From Rhabdophis nuchalis (Eukaryota; Chordata; Lepidosauria; Squamata; Natricidae): DNA of 64,000 bases. Location: positions 15,951,119-16,015,118 of the forward strand of contig CM077648.1 in the NCBI GenBank assembly GCA_039707465.1, written 5' to 3'. Shown in pieces: positions 1-40,388 of this stretch (position 1 is the stretch's first letter; every line of letters begins with the position of its first letter). The notes beneath the pieces are model-generated. The model did no database searches and was not told the DNA's origin. It worked only from the letters and a program-made list of their open reading frames with translations. A program made the position numbers and the translations under genes.

Positions 1-541
1 ATAATTTAGAAGAATGGTGTCAAACTGTTCCGGAGAATCTTTAACATGTTTTAATGGTATAAAGATATATAAATGGTATAAATGTGGTATAAATATGTGG
101 GGTTTTTTGAGATAAAGGTTTGTTGATCAGATTTTTAGCCCAACTATTTTCAATCACTTATCAAATTCTTCTCTGCTGAACTAAATAACCCATTTGGCAT
201 TTCTACATTCGTTCTAGGTGGTATATTTTAAGTCAGTGTGTTAAGAGCAAAGTCAATTGAATAGATTAGGGAAAAAAGGGTGAATAATAATTACTTTCAG
301 TTACTACATTCATCCGTAATCTGATTTGATTAGTTTTGGTTATCGTGTCATATGAACTCAGATTTTGTGAATAGCGTTTTCTAGCATATTATATAAACAC
401 AGCCAATTTCAGATAAGTCGGGTAACCATGGATAAGCAAATCAAGGCAGTATGTGAAAAATTACATGTGATTCCTAAGCAAAGGAAGTTTTAACCAGTTT
501 CCTTGTGTTTTGCTTACTTGCATTTTCCCTGTCCTAAGCAG

Positions 542-29171
<28,630 letters not shown>

Positions 29172-29390
29172 GCACGAGCCACCCCCAACAGAGACCATTT
29201 GAAACTGAAAGAAAACTCTTCTCTTGTTCTTCCTTTTGTAGGGAAATGGGACATGTTGCTCAGGGAAGCCAGGGGGTGGTGGTGGTGGTGGGGGGAACTG
29301 GCTGGAAAGAGAGGGAAAAGGACACTGAAAAAAATTCTATTGAAGTTTCTTGGGGTTTTAACGTTCACAGTTTTGACCTATCTCTTAAAT

Positions 29391-29987
29391 CAGGGGTGTC
29401 AAACTCGATTTCATTGAGGGCTGCATCGGAGTTGTGTTTGACCTGAGGGCAGTGGTGGGTTCTGACTGGTACAGCCTGGTAGAAGCGTACCGATAGTAGT
29501 CGGGAGCAGCTGACATTGTATCGATACGTTGGCTTGTTTAGCCCACCTGCCCACCTGCGTTCTATACCGGTTTTTAAAGCAACCGGCCAATTGCGCAAGC
29601 GAGCACAGCGTGCGGTGGCTGCCTGAGCTCCGACAAGCAGCTGGGTGTCTCAGGGGCGATGGAGTACGCATGCGTGCGCAGTGCGTGTGCACGAAAGGAC
29701 AAGCGGCCCCATGAGCACCGTACCGGTAGTGACGGGGAGAGGAATCCACCACTGCCTCAGGGGGTCGGGGTGGGTGTGGCCAGGGTGGGCGTGGCCACTT
29801 TGACATCACTTGTTCTGCCAGCGAAAACAAGCTCCCAAGCTCCGTTTTCAGCTATGACGGCTTCCTTCAATCCTCTGCCACTGAAAATGGAGCTTGGGAG
29901 GGTCTGTTTCCAGGGTGGCCCTGCGGCCCAGATCTAAACACCCTGCAGGCCGGATCCGGCCCCCAGGCCTTGAGTTTGACACCCCTG
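29391..29987. mobile_element. TIR-D element in the HERC3 3' UTR, carrying a nested TIR-P
   Basis: caggggtgtcaaactcgatt to ttgagtttgacacccctg with perfect duplication TCTTAAAT at 29383-29390 and 29988-29995. Confidence 0.88.
29450..29754. mobile_element. TIR-P element nested in TIR-D
   Basis: cagtggtgggttctgactgg to ggaatccaccactg, flanked by CCTGAGGG (29442-29449) and CCTCAGGG (29755-29762). Confidence 0.82.
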
Positions 29988-30573
29988 TCTTAAATCTTAT
30001 TTTATGTTTATTGGATGACTTCTTTTGGTTTAAACCGGCCTCTTTCTCTCTTTGCTTCTCTGAAGTTGGGGAAATTGCCTTTATATTCCTGAGGTGTCTC
30101 CATCTTTTTCGAAAAGTAGATCCTGCCCTAATGTGAATTTCTTTTTCGTCTCTGCAACTGTGAATTCCTTTCCGTTTCCTTCTCCACCAGCTCAGAGGTT
30201 CCCTCTTCGCTCACAGACCTGCTTTCTCAGCTCCAGGGATATTTTTTTCAGGCCTCGAAGGCCCCGAGGTTTTTATTGGAAGAGCGGTGACAGGAAATGA
30301 AAAACAAGAGACGTTTCTCTCCTTTGCAGAATTTCTCCATTTCCTAGAGCCTGCAGAAAATGATCATTGAGGTTAAATCTTCTGAGCTTTCTGTTTGACC
30401 GCACAGCTTCCTCCCTGAGAGCTTGCGAGGCAGCAGAGATCAGGCAGAATTGGATTACGGGATCTGAATACTGTGCTTTTGGGTTAATTGTTCAAAGGAG
30501 AATTTGTGTTTCTGTGCGGTGTTTGTTTTATTTTTTAATTTCCCTCTAGGAATGGGAAGTTCACAGACTAGTC

Positions 30574-31160
30574 CAGGGGTGTCAAACTTGATTTCATTGA
30601 GGGTCGCATCAGGGTTGTGTTTGACCTCAGGACGGCCGGAGTGGACATGGCCACCTCAACGTCACTCATATTGGGAGCAACTGTGGTGGCCAAGTGCTAA
30701 GGCACGACTTCCCTCAGGCCTGCCCTCTCATTATTTCCCCTCTCCCTCCCTCCCTCTCTCCCTTTCTTCCTTCCTTTTCTTTTTCCTTATCTCTTCATTC
30801 TTTCTTCCCCTCTTTCCTTCTTTTTCCTTCCTTGCTCTCTTCCCATCTTTCCTTTTTTCTTTCTTTCCTTTCCCTTTCTCCTTTCCTGTCCCTTCTTGGA
30901 TGCTCAAATGTAAAAGTGAAAATATTTCTCTTCTTATTTCTCTTTTAGTTTCTTTTGCTAGCCCTCTGCCAGTGAAAATGAAGGAGGGGGCAACCTCCAT
31001 TTTTTCTGGCAAAGGGCTGCAGGAGGCTGTCGCGGCTGAAAACGGAGCCCTGGACGACCACACACCATTTTTGCTGGCAGAGGTGCAGCAGGCCGGTTTT
31101 TTGCTGTTTCCAGAGTGGCCCCACAGGCCAGATTTAAGCACCTTGAGTTGGACACTCCTG
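30574..31160. mobile_element. second TIR-D element in the HERC3 3' UTR
   Basis: caggggtgtcaaacttgatt to gagttggacactcctg. The middle carries a 190-base CT-rich tract (30728-30895). No clear TSD. Confidence 0.7.
30728..30895. repeat. polypyrimidine (CT)-rich tract
   Basis: Almost pure C/T over about 170 bases (ccctccctccctctctccct). Transcribed in the HERC3 sense if the UTR extent is right. Confidence 0.9.
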
Positions 31161-31841
31161 GCAGACCCCATGTTTTCCTCGCATCTTGGTGCGCAGATGT
31201 GTCCAGATGTGTTTCCTGCAGACTGAATCTCTCTTTGCCATTCTGCCTGTCTTATCAATGGACAATACTTTGTTTTTTTGTTTTGGAAGGAGGCCTTCTC
31301 TGCCCCACTGAGATAGATCCAGAGCCAAAGGACAGTGGGGTGAGAGAAAGAAAAAAGATGACCGGCTTCTTCCCCCGCCCCCAAACTCTCTCAGCCGCCC
31401 CTTCCCCACTTTATTACAGAAGTCACAATGAATATTCCCTCCCCCGCCCCCAATAATTTTATCATACGGTGGTTCCAGCCGAGTCAAAGTTGATAATAAC
31501 TGAATCCATGGAAACTAATGGAATTAGTCCATTTGGATCTGATGGAGGTAAAAGCTAATTGCCATCCTGATCCAGCGCAGCCATGAAGAGGGTTATATTT
31601 TTCAGTCAGGCGAGCCAGGTGGACTTTAGTCGTCATTCAATTTTGGTTGGCATGGAGCCGACGTACTTGTGTACCTTTAAATTCAACCATGTTTTGCACT
31701 TTCCCCGATGAAAAAGCTTTAAAAGCATTAAGGGGTCACTTTGCTAGTTTGGTAGCCCAACGGGCCTCTTTTTACTGCAACTTTGAAAGGACTTTATCAA
31801 ATGCTTATTTTGTATGTGTGTGTACATAGCTTGATATTATG

Positions 31842-31847
31842 CAATAA
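31842..31847 (+). promoter_or_regulatory. HERC3: candidate HERC3 polyadenylation signal AATAAA
   Basis: AATAAA in the context tatgcaataaatggaat, followed by a TTCC-rich stretch. It is the first canonical signal I found downstream of the stop outside a LINE tail. Confidence 0.4.
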
Positions 31848-32106
31848 ATGGAATGGTTCCTTCAGGCTCTATACGGCCTTCAGGATGCTTCGAGAAGAAA
31901 ATCATTTCTCGGTGTTACGAAGGAATGTTCAATAATAACATTAACAGGGATATGTTTTTCTACCCACACTGATATGCGCCACAAGAGATGAAGGTGGGAT
32001 CTGTGAGGGAAAGGAGGGTGTGGGTTTTTTTACATCCTTCCTTTTACTTTCAGATTTTTTGTTGGTTTGTTTTAAATTTCTGAGGTAACCGATTAAGGAC
32101 ATAGCC

Positions 32107-32400
32107 AGTGGTGGGATTCAAATTATTTTACTACCGGTTCTGTGGGCGTGGCTTGGCTTGGTGGGCGTGGCTTGGTGTGGCAGGGGAAGGATTCTGAAAA
32201 ATCTCCATTCCCTCCCCATTCCAGGGGAAGGATACTGCAAAATCCCCATTTCCTCCTGATCAGCTGGGACTCGGGAGGCAGAGAATAAATGGGGGCGGGG
32301 CCAGCCAGAGGTGGTATTTACCGGTTCTCCGAACTACTCAAAGTTCCTGCTACTGGTTCTCCAGAACGGGTCAGAATCTCCTGCTTACTACCTCTGGACA
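32107..32400. mobile_element. TIR-P-like element, second subfamily
   Basis: cagtggtgggattcaaatta with gtgggcgtggcttggcttgg and tgatcagctgggactcggga. Inverted relative of 23352-23646. Confidence 0.65.
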
Positions 32401-32599
32401 CGGCCCTTAAGCTTTTTACACACAAGTTACTAGTAAGGACACTTGCAGGCTTTCAACTGTCAGATTTCAGAAAATCCAAAATTCGTTTTTAGATTCTATA
32501 CCTCCAGTGCATATTTGGAGGTAATTATTGCTCTTTTTTTTTGCTTTCTGCCCTTTCCTTTGGTATAATGGACTGCTGTAAAAAGTAACTGAAAGGCTT

Positions 32600-32995
32600 A
32601 ACAGAATAACTGTTAACAGCTGGAAGGGACCTTGGAGGTCTTCTAGTCCAATCTGCAGCTCAGACAGGAAACCCTATACTATTTCAGACAGATGGTTTTC
32701 TAGGTTTTTTTTAAAGCCTCCAGTGATGGAGCACCAACAACGTCTGAATACAAGATGTTCCACTGGTCAATTGTTCCCACTGTCAGGAAATTTCTCCTTG
32801 GTTTTAGGTTGCTTCTCTCCTTGATTAGTTTCCATTCACTGTGTCTTGTCCTGCTTTCAGGTGCTTTGGAGAATAGGTTGAAACCCACCCACCCCCTCTT
32901 CTTTATGGCAGCCCCTTAGATAGTGGAACACTGCAATCGTGTCCGAACCAGTTGAATTGGTCTCAGGTTAAAATCATTAAGCCTTTGTTCCTCCA
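32600..32995 (-). mobile_element. CR1 LINE 3' fragment
   Basis: cagctggaagggaccttgga, ctagtccaatctgcagctca and gtgtccgaaccagttgaat; inverted CR1 3' end. Confidence 0.85.
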
Positions 32996-33065
32996 TCTGC
33001 TGACTGGGACTCTTGGATGTTGACATCCAATGGAATTGCAGAAAATTAGGCTGGGAAAACATGTA

Positions 33066-33291
33066 TTAGCAATAGCGCTTAGACTTATATACCGCTTCAT
33101 AGTGCTTTACAGCCCTCTGTAAGGGGTTCACAGAGCCAACATATTGCCCCCAACAATTTGGGTCCTCCTTTTACCCACCTCGGAAGGATGGAAGGCTGAG
33201 TCAACCTTGAGACGGTCAGGATCGAACTGTTGACAGTCAGCAGAATTAGCCTGCAGTACTTCATTCTAACCACTGTGCCACCACGGCTCTT
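33066..33291 (-). mobile_element. tRNA-derived SINE, inverted
   Basis: tagcaatagcgcttagactt, ggatggaaggctgagtcaac and actgtgccaccacggctct. Confidence 0.82.
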
Positions 33292-33897
33292 AGAAGACTT
33301 TAACATGGTAACCTTCATTTGTTGAACCAGAAAAATACCCATTTTGGCAGAAAGGAACGTCACGTTTTTTAGTCTCATTCCAAGGCAGATTTCAGCTCTA
33401 CTAATCTGTGAATGACATGCAGGTGGCCAGCATTACGGAGAGAAGTTTTAACCTCTCTTTCCCTGTTGAGCACCAGTGCTGGGAAGCACACCATAATCCC
33501 AAGAAACGCTCTTACCATTTTCCCGTAATACCTCAAAGCTTTCGTTTCTGGCAGGATTTACTTTTGGAAACACAATGGGCATCTGTTGGATGGTTGCAAC
33601 TAAGCTGCTCTGGGATACGAAAGACCCATCTGAGCGTTGATTTGTGGGATTATATCACGCAGTTCAGCAACCCAAGGGAAACTCAGACAAATTGTGAAAA
33701 ATTGAGGGACTGTGCCATAACACCAATTCTAGTTACAATTTTCTAGCCCAGCAGAGCAGAACACCACACCACATATACTCAGGAGTGACCCCCTGTGTGT
33801 GCAAAAAGGTGCAGAAAGTTCAATTTTTTTTCCAGCAGGGTTGCCAATAGATTGAATTGCCCTGCAGCTTGGATGAGACTTTTCTCACTAAAGTGTA
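33292..33897. other. intergenic stretch, no feature recognised
   Basis: No splice-supported exon, repeat family or hairpin was recognised. Open frames here have no homology I know of. Confidence 0.5.
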
Positions 33898-34240
33898 GAT
33901 CAGTGACGGTGTGCCAAGTGTGCCCGCGTGCCTGCACCCGATACAAAGTGCAACCTCCCTGCACCCTAGTTCAGACCTCCTGCACCAACCTGGAAGCCAA
34001 AATGGGGCGCCACGCGAAGCCCCAAAATGCAATGTGAGCACCTCCCCATTCTTGTATGCAAGCATCCCCTGCATGCGCCCTGCATCCTGTGCATGCGCAG
34101 CAGAGACCCTAAGACCAGCTGGCTGGCGGGAAGCATGCGTAAATGAATGGTAGAGCTGGGCTGAGTTGACAGCTGGCATGCACGCAGAGAGGGCTCTGCC
34201 TGTCACCTGTGGCAAGCGTGCCATGGGTTTGTCATCATGG
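33898..34240. mobile_element. TIR-E element
   Basis: gatcagtgacggtgtgccaa to catgggtttgtcatcatgg; interior gaccagctggctggcggg. Confidence 0.65.
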
Positions 34241-34495
34241 CTATGGATAGTCCCCCACTTAGCACCACCCCTGAGCCCAAAATTTATGTTGTTAAGCAAG
34301 CAAGTCTGTTGTTAAGTGAGTTTAGCCCCATTTTTCAGCCTTTCTGGCCTACAATCGTTAAGCAAATCACTTCAATTGTTAAGTGAATCATGTGGGAGTG
34401 GCTTGGAAGTCATGTGACTGGGTGGGTGTGGCCAACTTGTAAAACGTGAAACTCACTTAACAATGCTCTTGCTTAGCAACCAAAAGGATTTATGG
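34241..34495 (+). mobile_element. TIR-A-like fragment
   Basis: ggatagtcccccacttagca with ttgttaagtgagtttagccc. The right part diverges (gggtgggtgtggccaacttg), shared with 42895-42985. Confidence 0.55.
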
Positions 34496-35414
34496 AGACG
34501 TTCACTCGAAAATAGTTTATTTCTTTCTTCCATACAAAATACCATCATGTACGAAAACGCACACATATAGTTTTGCCAATCAGTTTGCATTTTGAAAAAG
34601 TTGCAGTGAATGAAATGTATTTTTATTCTGTGATGTAAACATAGAACGGTGTCCATTAAGTCTCACCAGGGGCATAAAATGAATTATCATTCAGAGACCA
34701 AAAAAATAAATAAATGTATTGTTATATCTGAAACCACAGATGACTTTTGACAAAGGGATTTTCTACAACTGTATAGGATGATTAAGAGCGTTTAACTCTT
34801 CTACGGTAATCGAGGCGATTTGTACGTCTACAATAAAAAGGCACATACTATGGAATCTCTTTGGTACATGGTTTGTCAAAAATTACTGGGAACTGCAGAG
34901 TAATGGTTTTCTCAGCAGCCTGTATACAGAATATCTTCAGGAGTCTGTTCCAAGTACAATTAGGTCTTTCAATATACATAGATGTAGACTAGTGAAGTAT
35001 CAAAGCATGCATGCGTGCCTACAGATCGTTAAACAGACAAAAGGAAAAAAAAAGATAACTTTGAAAATATTTTCCAGTCACTGTTAAACACCTAAGAAAT
35101 ACTATAGAATTGTTCCACAGAATGGAAAATAACTTCTTGTAAGGAAAAAAAACACCATTGAATGCACCCACTTTATACTGAAGTTTTTAGGCGTATGAGT
35201 TTCTTTGCCAGGGCAAAATTTCTTACAACCTGTAGGAGAACTACGAATAAGAATGCTCAGGAAGGATTTGCTTGGCATACCTTCTATTGTGTTTTAAAAT
35301 AGCAATTATGGTGTGCTTTAAAAATATTTCATGCCCCTTCAGAAGAGAAGCAGAAACATAATTTGATCACGGCATAGTGGCTTCTTTAAAAAAAAAAAGA
35401 AAGAAAGGCAGCAC

Positions 35415-35801
35415 CAGGGGTGGGTTACTGGGGGTTCGGGAGAATATCTAGCTAAAATTCTGTGCAGTCCTGAGAATCCCCAAATTCCACTTCTGGCTGG
35501 CCCCGCTCCTCCCAGAAGTCCCCATGCAGCCCGTTTTGGACGCAGTTAAGTGCAGGGCGTGCACGGAGGCTCGGGGAGGTGCAAAATGGGCCTACTGGAA
35601 GTTTGGGCCCGTTTCCGGCCTCCAGAGGGCCTCTGGAACCTGGGGAGAGGATTTTTGCCCTCCCGGAGGCCCAAGGAAAGTCTCCGGAGCCCTGGCAGGG
35701 TAAAAATGCCCCCCCGCCCCGCCTTCTCTGGTGCAGGAGGCCACGCCCACCCAGCAATTGGGCAGAGAACCCCTTGTTAAAATTTTTGAAGGCCATCCCT
35801 G
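35415..35801. mobile_element. TIR-P-like element with TSD
   Basis: caggggtgggttactggggg to aaggccatccctg, flanked by GGCAGCAC (35407-35414) and GACAGCAC (35802-35809). GC-rich interior in AT-rich surroundings. Confidence 0.65.
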
Positions 35802-36053
35802 GACAGCACCATCTTTACAGAATTACCATAGAAAGGGACGATCGAGTGCCAAAAAGGTCCCAGCTTCCCTTATCCTGCAGGATAAGTGCCAGGAAGGAAA
35901 AGTAGAAGTGAAGAAAAGGCAGTTTAGCTGCCTGGATACATTTTGGAAAAGGCAATTGAACTTAACATACACACTTCTGTTCATTTGAAAGCTTAAAAAT
36001 AGGCAGGGACTGTGATAACAATCGGTGCTTTCATAAAGCACAATTTTAAAATA

Positions 36054-36441
36054 GGTAGTCCTTGACTTACGACTTCAATGGAGCCCAACATTTCTGCTCC
36101 CAAGCGAGACAGTTGCCAAGTGAGTTTTGTACCCATTTTTCGGCCTTTCTTGCCAACGTTGTTAATGGAATCACTGCAGCTGTTAAATTAGTGTTAAGTG
36201 AATCTGGTTTTTCCATTGACTTTGCTCGTCAGAAGGTCGCAAAAGGTGTCACATGGACCCCAGGACGCTGCAACCGTCATAAATATGAGTCAGTTGCCCA
36301 AGCGCTTGAGTCTGGATCAGGTGACCAAGAGAACATTGCAATCAATGGTCGTTAAGTGTGAAAAACAGCCGCTTTTAAAAATGCCATCGTCACTTTGAAC
36401 CATCACTAAATGAACTATTGTAAGTTGAGGACTACCTGTAC
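36054..36441 (+). mobile_element. TIR-A element, well preserved
   Basis: ggtagtccttgacttacgac left and gttgtaagttgaggactacc right; 388 bases. Confidence 0.85.
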
Positions 36442-36651
36442 AATTATTTCTTTGCCTTGGTGGTTTGGCTAAACATGCTATCATCAACGCGTTTCTTTAA
36501 CCAACAAAAATAGTTCCATGAATCAGAAATGTCAACAAAGCAGGCAAGAAAGTAGTAATTGGATAAAAGTCAGCCTTCAGAGCTTTTTATGTCTGCACTA
36601 CAGATAAAAACAGAGAAATTATCCTGAGGCTTCTAAAGCAGGTCTCCAACC

Positions 36652-37054
36652 TCCAAATTAAGAAAGGCCGAGGGCCAAAGAATTGAGGCCTTTGAACTAT
36701 GGTGCTGCAGAAGACTCCTGCGGGTCCCTTGGACTGCAAGGGGATCAAACTGGTGAGTCCTTGAGGAGATCAACCCTGACTGCTTTTTAGAAGGCCAGAT
36801 CCTGAAGAGGAAACTTATACACTTTGGCCACCTAATGAGAAGGAAGGACTCACCGGAGAAGAGCCAAATGCTGGGAAAGATTGAGGGCAAAAGAAGAAGG
36901 GGACGACAGAGAATGAGGTGGCTGGATGGAGTCGCCAAAGCAGTTGGCGTGAGTTTAAATGGACCCCGGGGGATGGTAGAGGACAGGAAGGCCTGGAGGA
37001 ACATTGCCCATGGGGTCACGATGGGTCGGACACAACTTCGGAACAACTCCAACC
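36652..37054 (+). mobile_element. BovB (RTE) LINE, 5'-truncated, 3' end
   Basis: Reads FGHLMRRKDSPEKSQMLGKI and RRRGRQRMRWLDGVAKAVGV on the + strand, the BovB polyprotein C-terminus, then gggtcggacacaac, its 3' end. Flanked by CTCCAACC at 36644-36651 and 37047-37054, an 8-bp duplication lying in the TIR-C arm. Confidence 0.88.
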
Positions 37055-37079
37055 GTGACAACTTTAAGACTTGTGGACT

Positions 37080-37455
37080 TAATCCGCACCATCCAAGCAT
37101 CCAGGCGTCCATCGACGACCAGGATCTACGATTCTACTTGGTCTACCTTCGCAGCATGGTGTTTCCATCGCCAAATTGATCCAGTCACCACCTCGGTCCC
37201 TCGCGTTCTGGACTTTTTGCAAGAGGGCCTTAACAGAGGTTTGGCTCCCAACACACTCCGGCACCAGGTGGCGGCCTTGTCCACTGTCTGGTCCGGGCAC
37301 AAGGCTCACTCCCGTAGCAAACTTCCCAGAATCCAGTGTTTCCTCAAGGGAGCCACCAACTTGCGGCCTCCGATGGTACAGCGTTATCCAACATGGCTGG
37401 TTCTGCACGCTCTCACCAAGTCTCCCTTTGAGCCTCTGAGTACAACATCTTTAAG
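37080..37455 (+). pseudogene. DIRS-type tyrosine recombinase fragment
   Basis: About 125 codons: SRRPSTTRIYDSTWSTFAAW, DFLQEGLNRGLAPNTLRHQV and FLKGATNLRPP, then PFEPLSTTSLRHL. This is the N-terminal core-binding half of the DIRS retrotransposon recombinase (PST...Y...W..F..WC, FLQ.GL..GL.P.TL). The catalytic half (RHRHY residues) is absent. No DIRS reverse transcriptase nearby. Confidence 0.72.
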
Positions 37456-37730
37456 ACATCTGCCAGAATTCTGGGAGTTGAAGTCCATAAGTCTTAAAAT
37501 TGCCAAGGTTGGAGACCCGTGTTCTGGAGTATGCATCTTCCTACCTAGGATAGGATTATTAATTTCTGTTCAGTTAATAATTTTTCTTGCTTTATAACTA
37601 GTGGAGAGAAACTTGATCCAGATCCCAATGCCACCCTTCTTCACCAAAGAGTTGACCAATGGAATCCTGAGATCTCAGTGTCTTTTCCTATCCAAAGGCT
37701 CTTGAACAAGATCCCCATTCTCAACAATGT

Positions 37731-38106
37731 ACAGTAGTCCTTGATGTATGACCACGATTGAGCCCTAAATCTCTGTTGCTAAGTGGGACTGCTGTTAAGT
37801 GAAATTTGTCCCATTTGAAGAACTGTCTCTGCTGATACATGAATCCCTTCTGTCGCTAAGTGAGTAACACAGTTAAGTGAACCCGGCTTTCCTATTGGCT
37901 TTGCTTGTCAGGTCGTAAAAGGGGGCCACAGAACTCTGGGACACTGAAACAGTCATACAGTACGAATCAGTTTTCAAGTGTCTGAATTTTGATTATGTGA
38001 CCAGGGGGATGCGGCAAAGTGTGAAAAACAGTCATACGCCATTTCCCCCCAGTGCCATTGTAACAGTCACTAAACGAATGGTTGTACCTTGAAGGACTAA
38101 CTGTAT
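37731..38106 (+). mobile_element. TIR-A element
   Basis: cagtagtccttgatgtatga left and ttgtaccttgaaggactaac right. Confidence 0.75.
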
Positions 38107-38863
38107 AATGCCAGCATTTGGGCCATTCTTTTCTCCCAGTAGTAGCAAGAGGAATAGGGAAAGGAGTCTCAAAACATGCCAAAAATTCTTGCTGCGGATT
38201 GGCTCACAGTATGCATATCAATATCAAATTGATTTGAAATTCTGGTGGTAAAATGGTAGCCTGCCTCTTGCCAACTTATCAGAAAGTCCAGCTGCCACCT
38301 AATTCAGATAGACTTTGCCACTTGAGCTTTTAATTACAGACAAATTTGGCTACGGAAACAAGCACATCATAAACAAATTAAACCTCAAAGCTTAACAACG
38401 ATTAGAAGATATGCTGGTTGCTTCATGTTTATTTTTGTGTGGAAAAGTGACTTAATTGTTCACGCAAGAGTAAGCACATCGGCAAATTACAAGTTTTTTC
38501 TTTTAATTCTGGGAAATAAATTCTATCTGCAAAAGTTTCATGGTTAATCTTTGTATTAAAACGGAGGCTTGCATATCGTTTTAGCATAATTATTCAAAAG
38601 AGGAGGAGCAAACACCTGACCATCCTTTTGACTTATGCTGTTATCACCTGATAGTTTCCGACTAAAATCTTAATGTGGACTCTGAAAATAATAATTAAAA
38701 AATAGGTCAGTTTTCATCTTTCTTTTCACACAAACAGTAATTTCGGAAGGGAGAGGTCATGTTAAAAATAAAAGTATGAAAAGAATTACCCCTGTTAATT
38801 CTAATACTTAGCTCATCTCAGTGAATTCATGAAATACTTGGGGTTAATATATAGTGTTATCCT

Positions 38864-39080
38864 GAGCAGCATGGTGGTCTAGTGGTAAAGATGCTTGCCT
38901 CCCATTTGGAAGGTTGAGAGTTCAACCCTGCGGAGTGGCAGATATTTCTTTCTTAGGGGCACAAAGCAAGAATAAATGCTGTGAACTTTGCATGGCAACA
39001 GGAAGGGAATCAGGCCAGGAAATGCTCAGCTTCATCCAGTCACCCTGAATTAAAGGATTAGAGGGTTGTAAAAAGGAAAT
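38864..39080 (+). mobile_element. tRNA-derived SINE, distinct family (single copy here)
   Basis: agcatggtggtctagtggta (A-box-like TGGTCTAGTGG), gagagttcaaccctg (B-box-like). It does not match the other two SINE families in the window. A direct tRNA gene is unlikely because the acceptor stems do not pair. Confidence 0.55.
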
Positions 39081-40365
39081 TTTATATAGAGCTATGCTAA
39101 AGGTCTTATTATTAGAGCACAAAGAGTTTCCTTTTATTCTTCATTTGACAGTGTTATTTGCTTTCACAAGCAGCTTATTATGTGCCACAACGGGCTAATT
39201 GTTGAGAAAAAACAACTTTAAAGCTACTTTAAGCCTAGAGAATTAGATTTTAGAATCTTTAGCTATATTGCATTCATTTGGGTCCAACGTTTCAATTATT
39301 TTGGTTGTTTGGTTGAGCATTAAATTAATCGTTTTGGATTTGATAATTATATTTTTAACGATTGATTTTTCAAGGTGGAAATGATTTCTGTTAAATGCTG
39401 GTGCTTCGAAAGATATACAATAAACACACTTTCCAATTAGCTGCCTATTTGTCTAGGCAAATTTTAAGGTTTTTAAGACATATTTTCCTTCCTTTAAAAA
39501 TGGCATAACAGAAAAGTCTGGTAGATGAAATGTTTTTTTCCTTTATTTAGGTACAGATTTGGTTACTTTTTCTTTTAAAAAAAATCTGTTTTCCATTTTC
39601 TAAAAAAATATATGTTTCTTTCTAAAGTGCATTGTTCTACAATCTACCATTTTGCTCAAGAGATTTGAAAGTATACATCAACGTCAAAGCCATACAGAGC
39701 TTCAACTAAACATGAACTGGAAAAATTTTCTGCCCGAGATCAGTACCGCACCAACCTTATTTGAGTTACAAAAATTATAAGGGTATGAGACAAATGGGCA
39801 TTGTCAGTCATTTCATTTTAAAAGTCCAAATTTTGATGCTTTCTAAGCCTAGGGAACGCTTTTGCATGAAATCGGTTTGCTGAAAGATCTTGGTGCATTT
39901 TGCCACAAAATGTTAATATGTTAACATTTAATATTCAGGAGAAAATTCTCAGAACTATGGCAGGGCACCAATAAAGTGGATTCCATTACGATCGGACGCA
40001 AATCAAGAGCAGATTGTGGGAAACATCATCTTGCAGAAGAAAACTCAAATGAAAATCTCCTGCTTTTCGAGGATGCTCATCCATTATTCCCGATCTTCAC
40101 ATCAAGGACAAAGATAAAAACATTATAAACCCTTCCCAGGCATTGTCTGAAACCCATTATATTATGGGTTATATCAGAATATCTTGGCTATCAAGATCAT
40201 CCCATTCCTTTTCCTACTCTTGCGTAGGATCCCGTCAACCAAACCCAATTTCTCCAAGGTCCACTTCCACAATGTTCTCTTTCTTCCAGGTCGAACAGAT
40301 GTAGGAGTTGTGTGATAACATTTCTGAAAAGCTCGTTAGTAAGAAAGTGTGTTTTCTTTTTCTTT

Positions 40366-40388
40366 TTATATATATATATATATATAAA
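40366..40388. repeat. (TA)n microsatellite
   Basis: About 11 TA units in the probable FAM13A 3' UTR. Confidence 0.85.

Larger units (their letters stand above)
29172..31865 (+). other. HERC3: HERC3 3' UTR (probable extent)
   Basis: Begins after the stop. The first convincing poly(A) signal I see on the + strand is AATAAA at about 31842-31847, preceded by an AT-rich, unrepeated 350-base stretch and a TGTATGTGTGTGTACATA element, as expected for a UTR end. The interval carries two TIR-D insertions. The true end is not proven; shorter forms are possible. Confidence 0.45.
36637..37527. mobile_element. composite TIR-C element: DIRS recombinase fragment inside, BovB inserted in the left arm
   Basis: The left arm reads agcaggtctccaacc at 36637-36651, is interrupted by BovB, and resumes at 37055 as gtgacaactttaagacttgt. 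The right arm is 37470-37527 (ctgggagttgaagtccataa ... ggttggagacccgtg). A tyrosine-recombinase-like frame lies between the arms. Confidence 0.7.

Noticed and set aside
30504..31384. Long open frames on both strands (240 and 217 codons)
   Set aside because: They come from the CT-rich tract and TIR-D sequence in the HERC3 3' UTR; low complexity, no domain.
38864..38935. Genuine tRNA gene
   Set aside because: A- and B-box-like motifs are present but the acceptor stem does not pair and the sequence continues as a SINE body.
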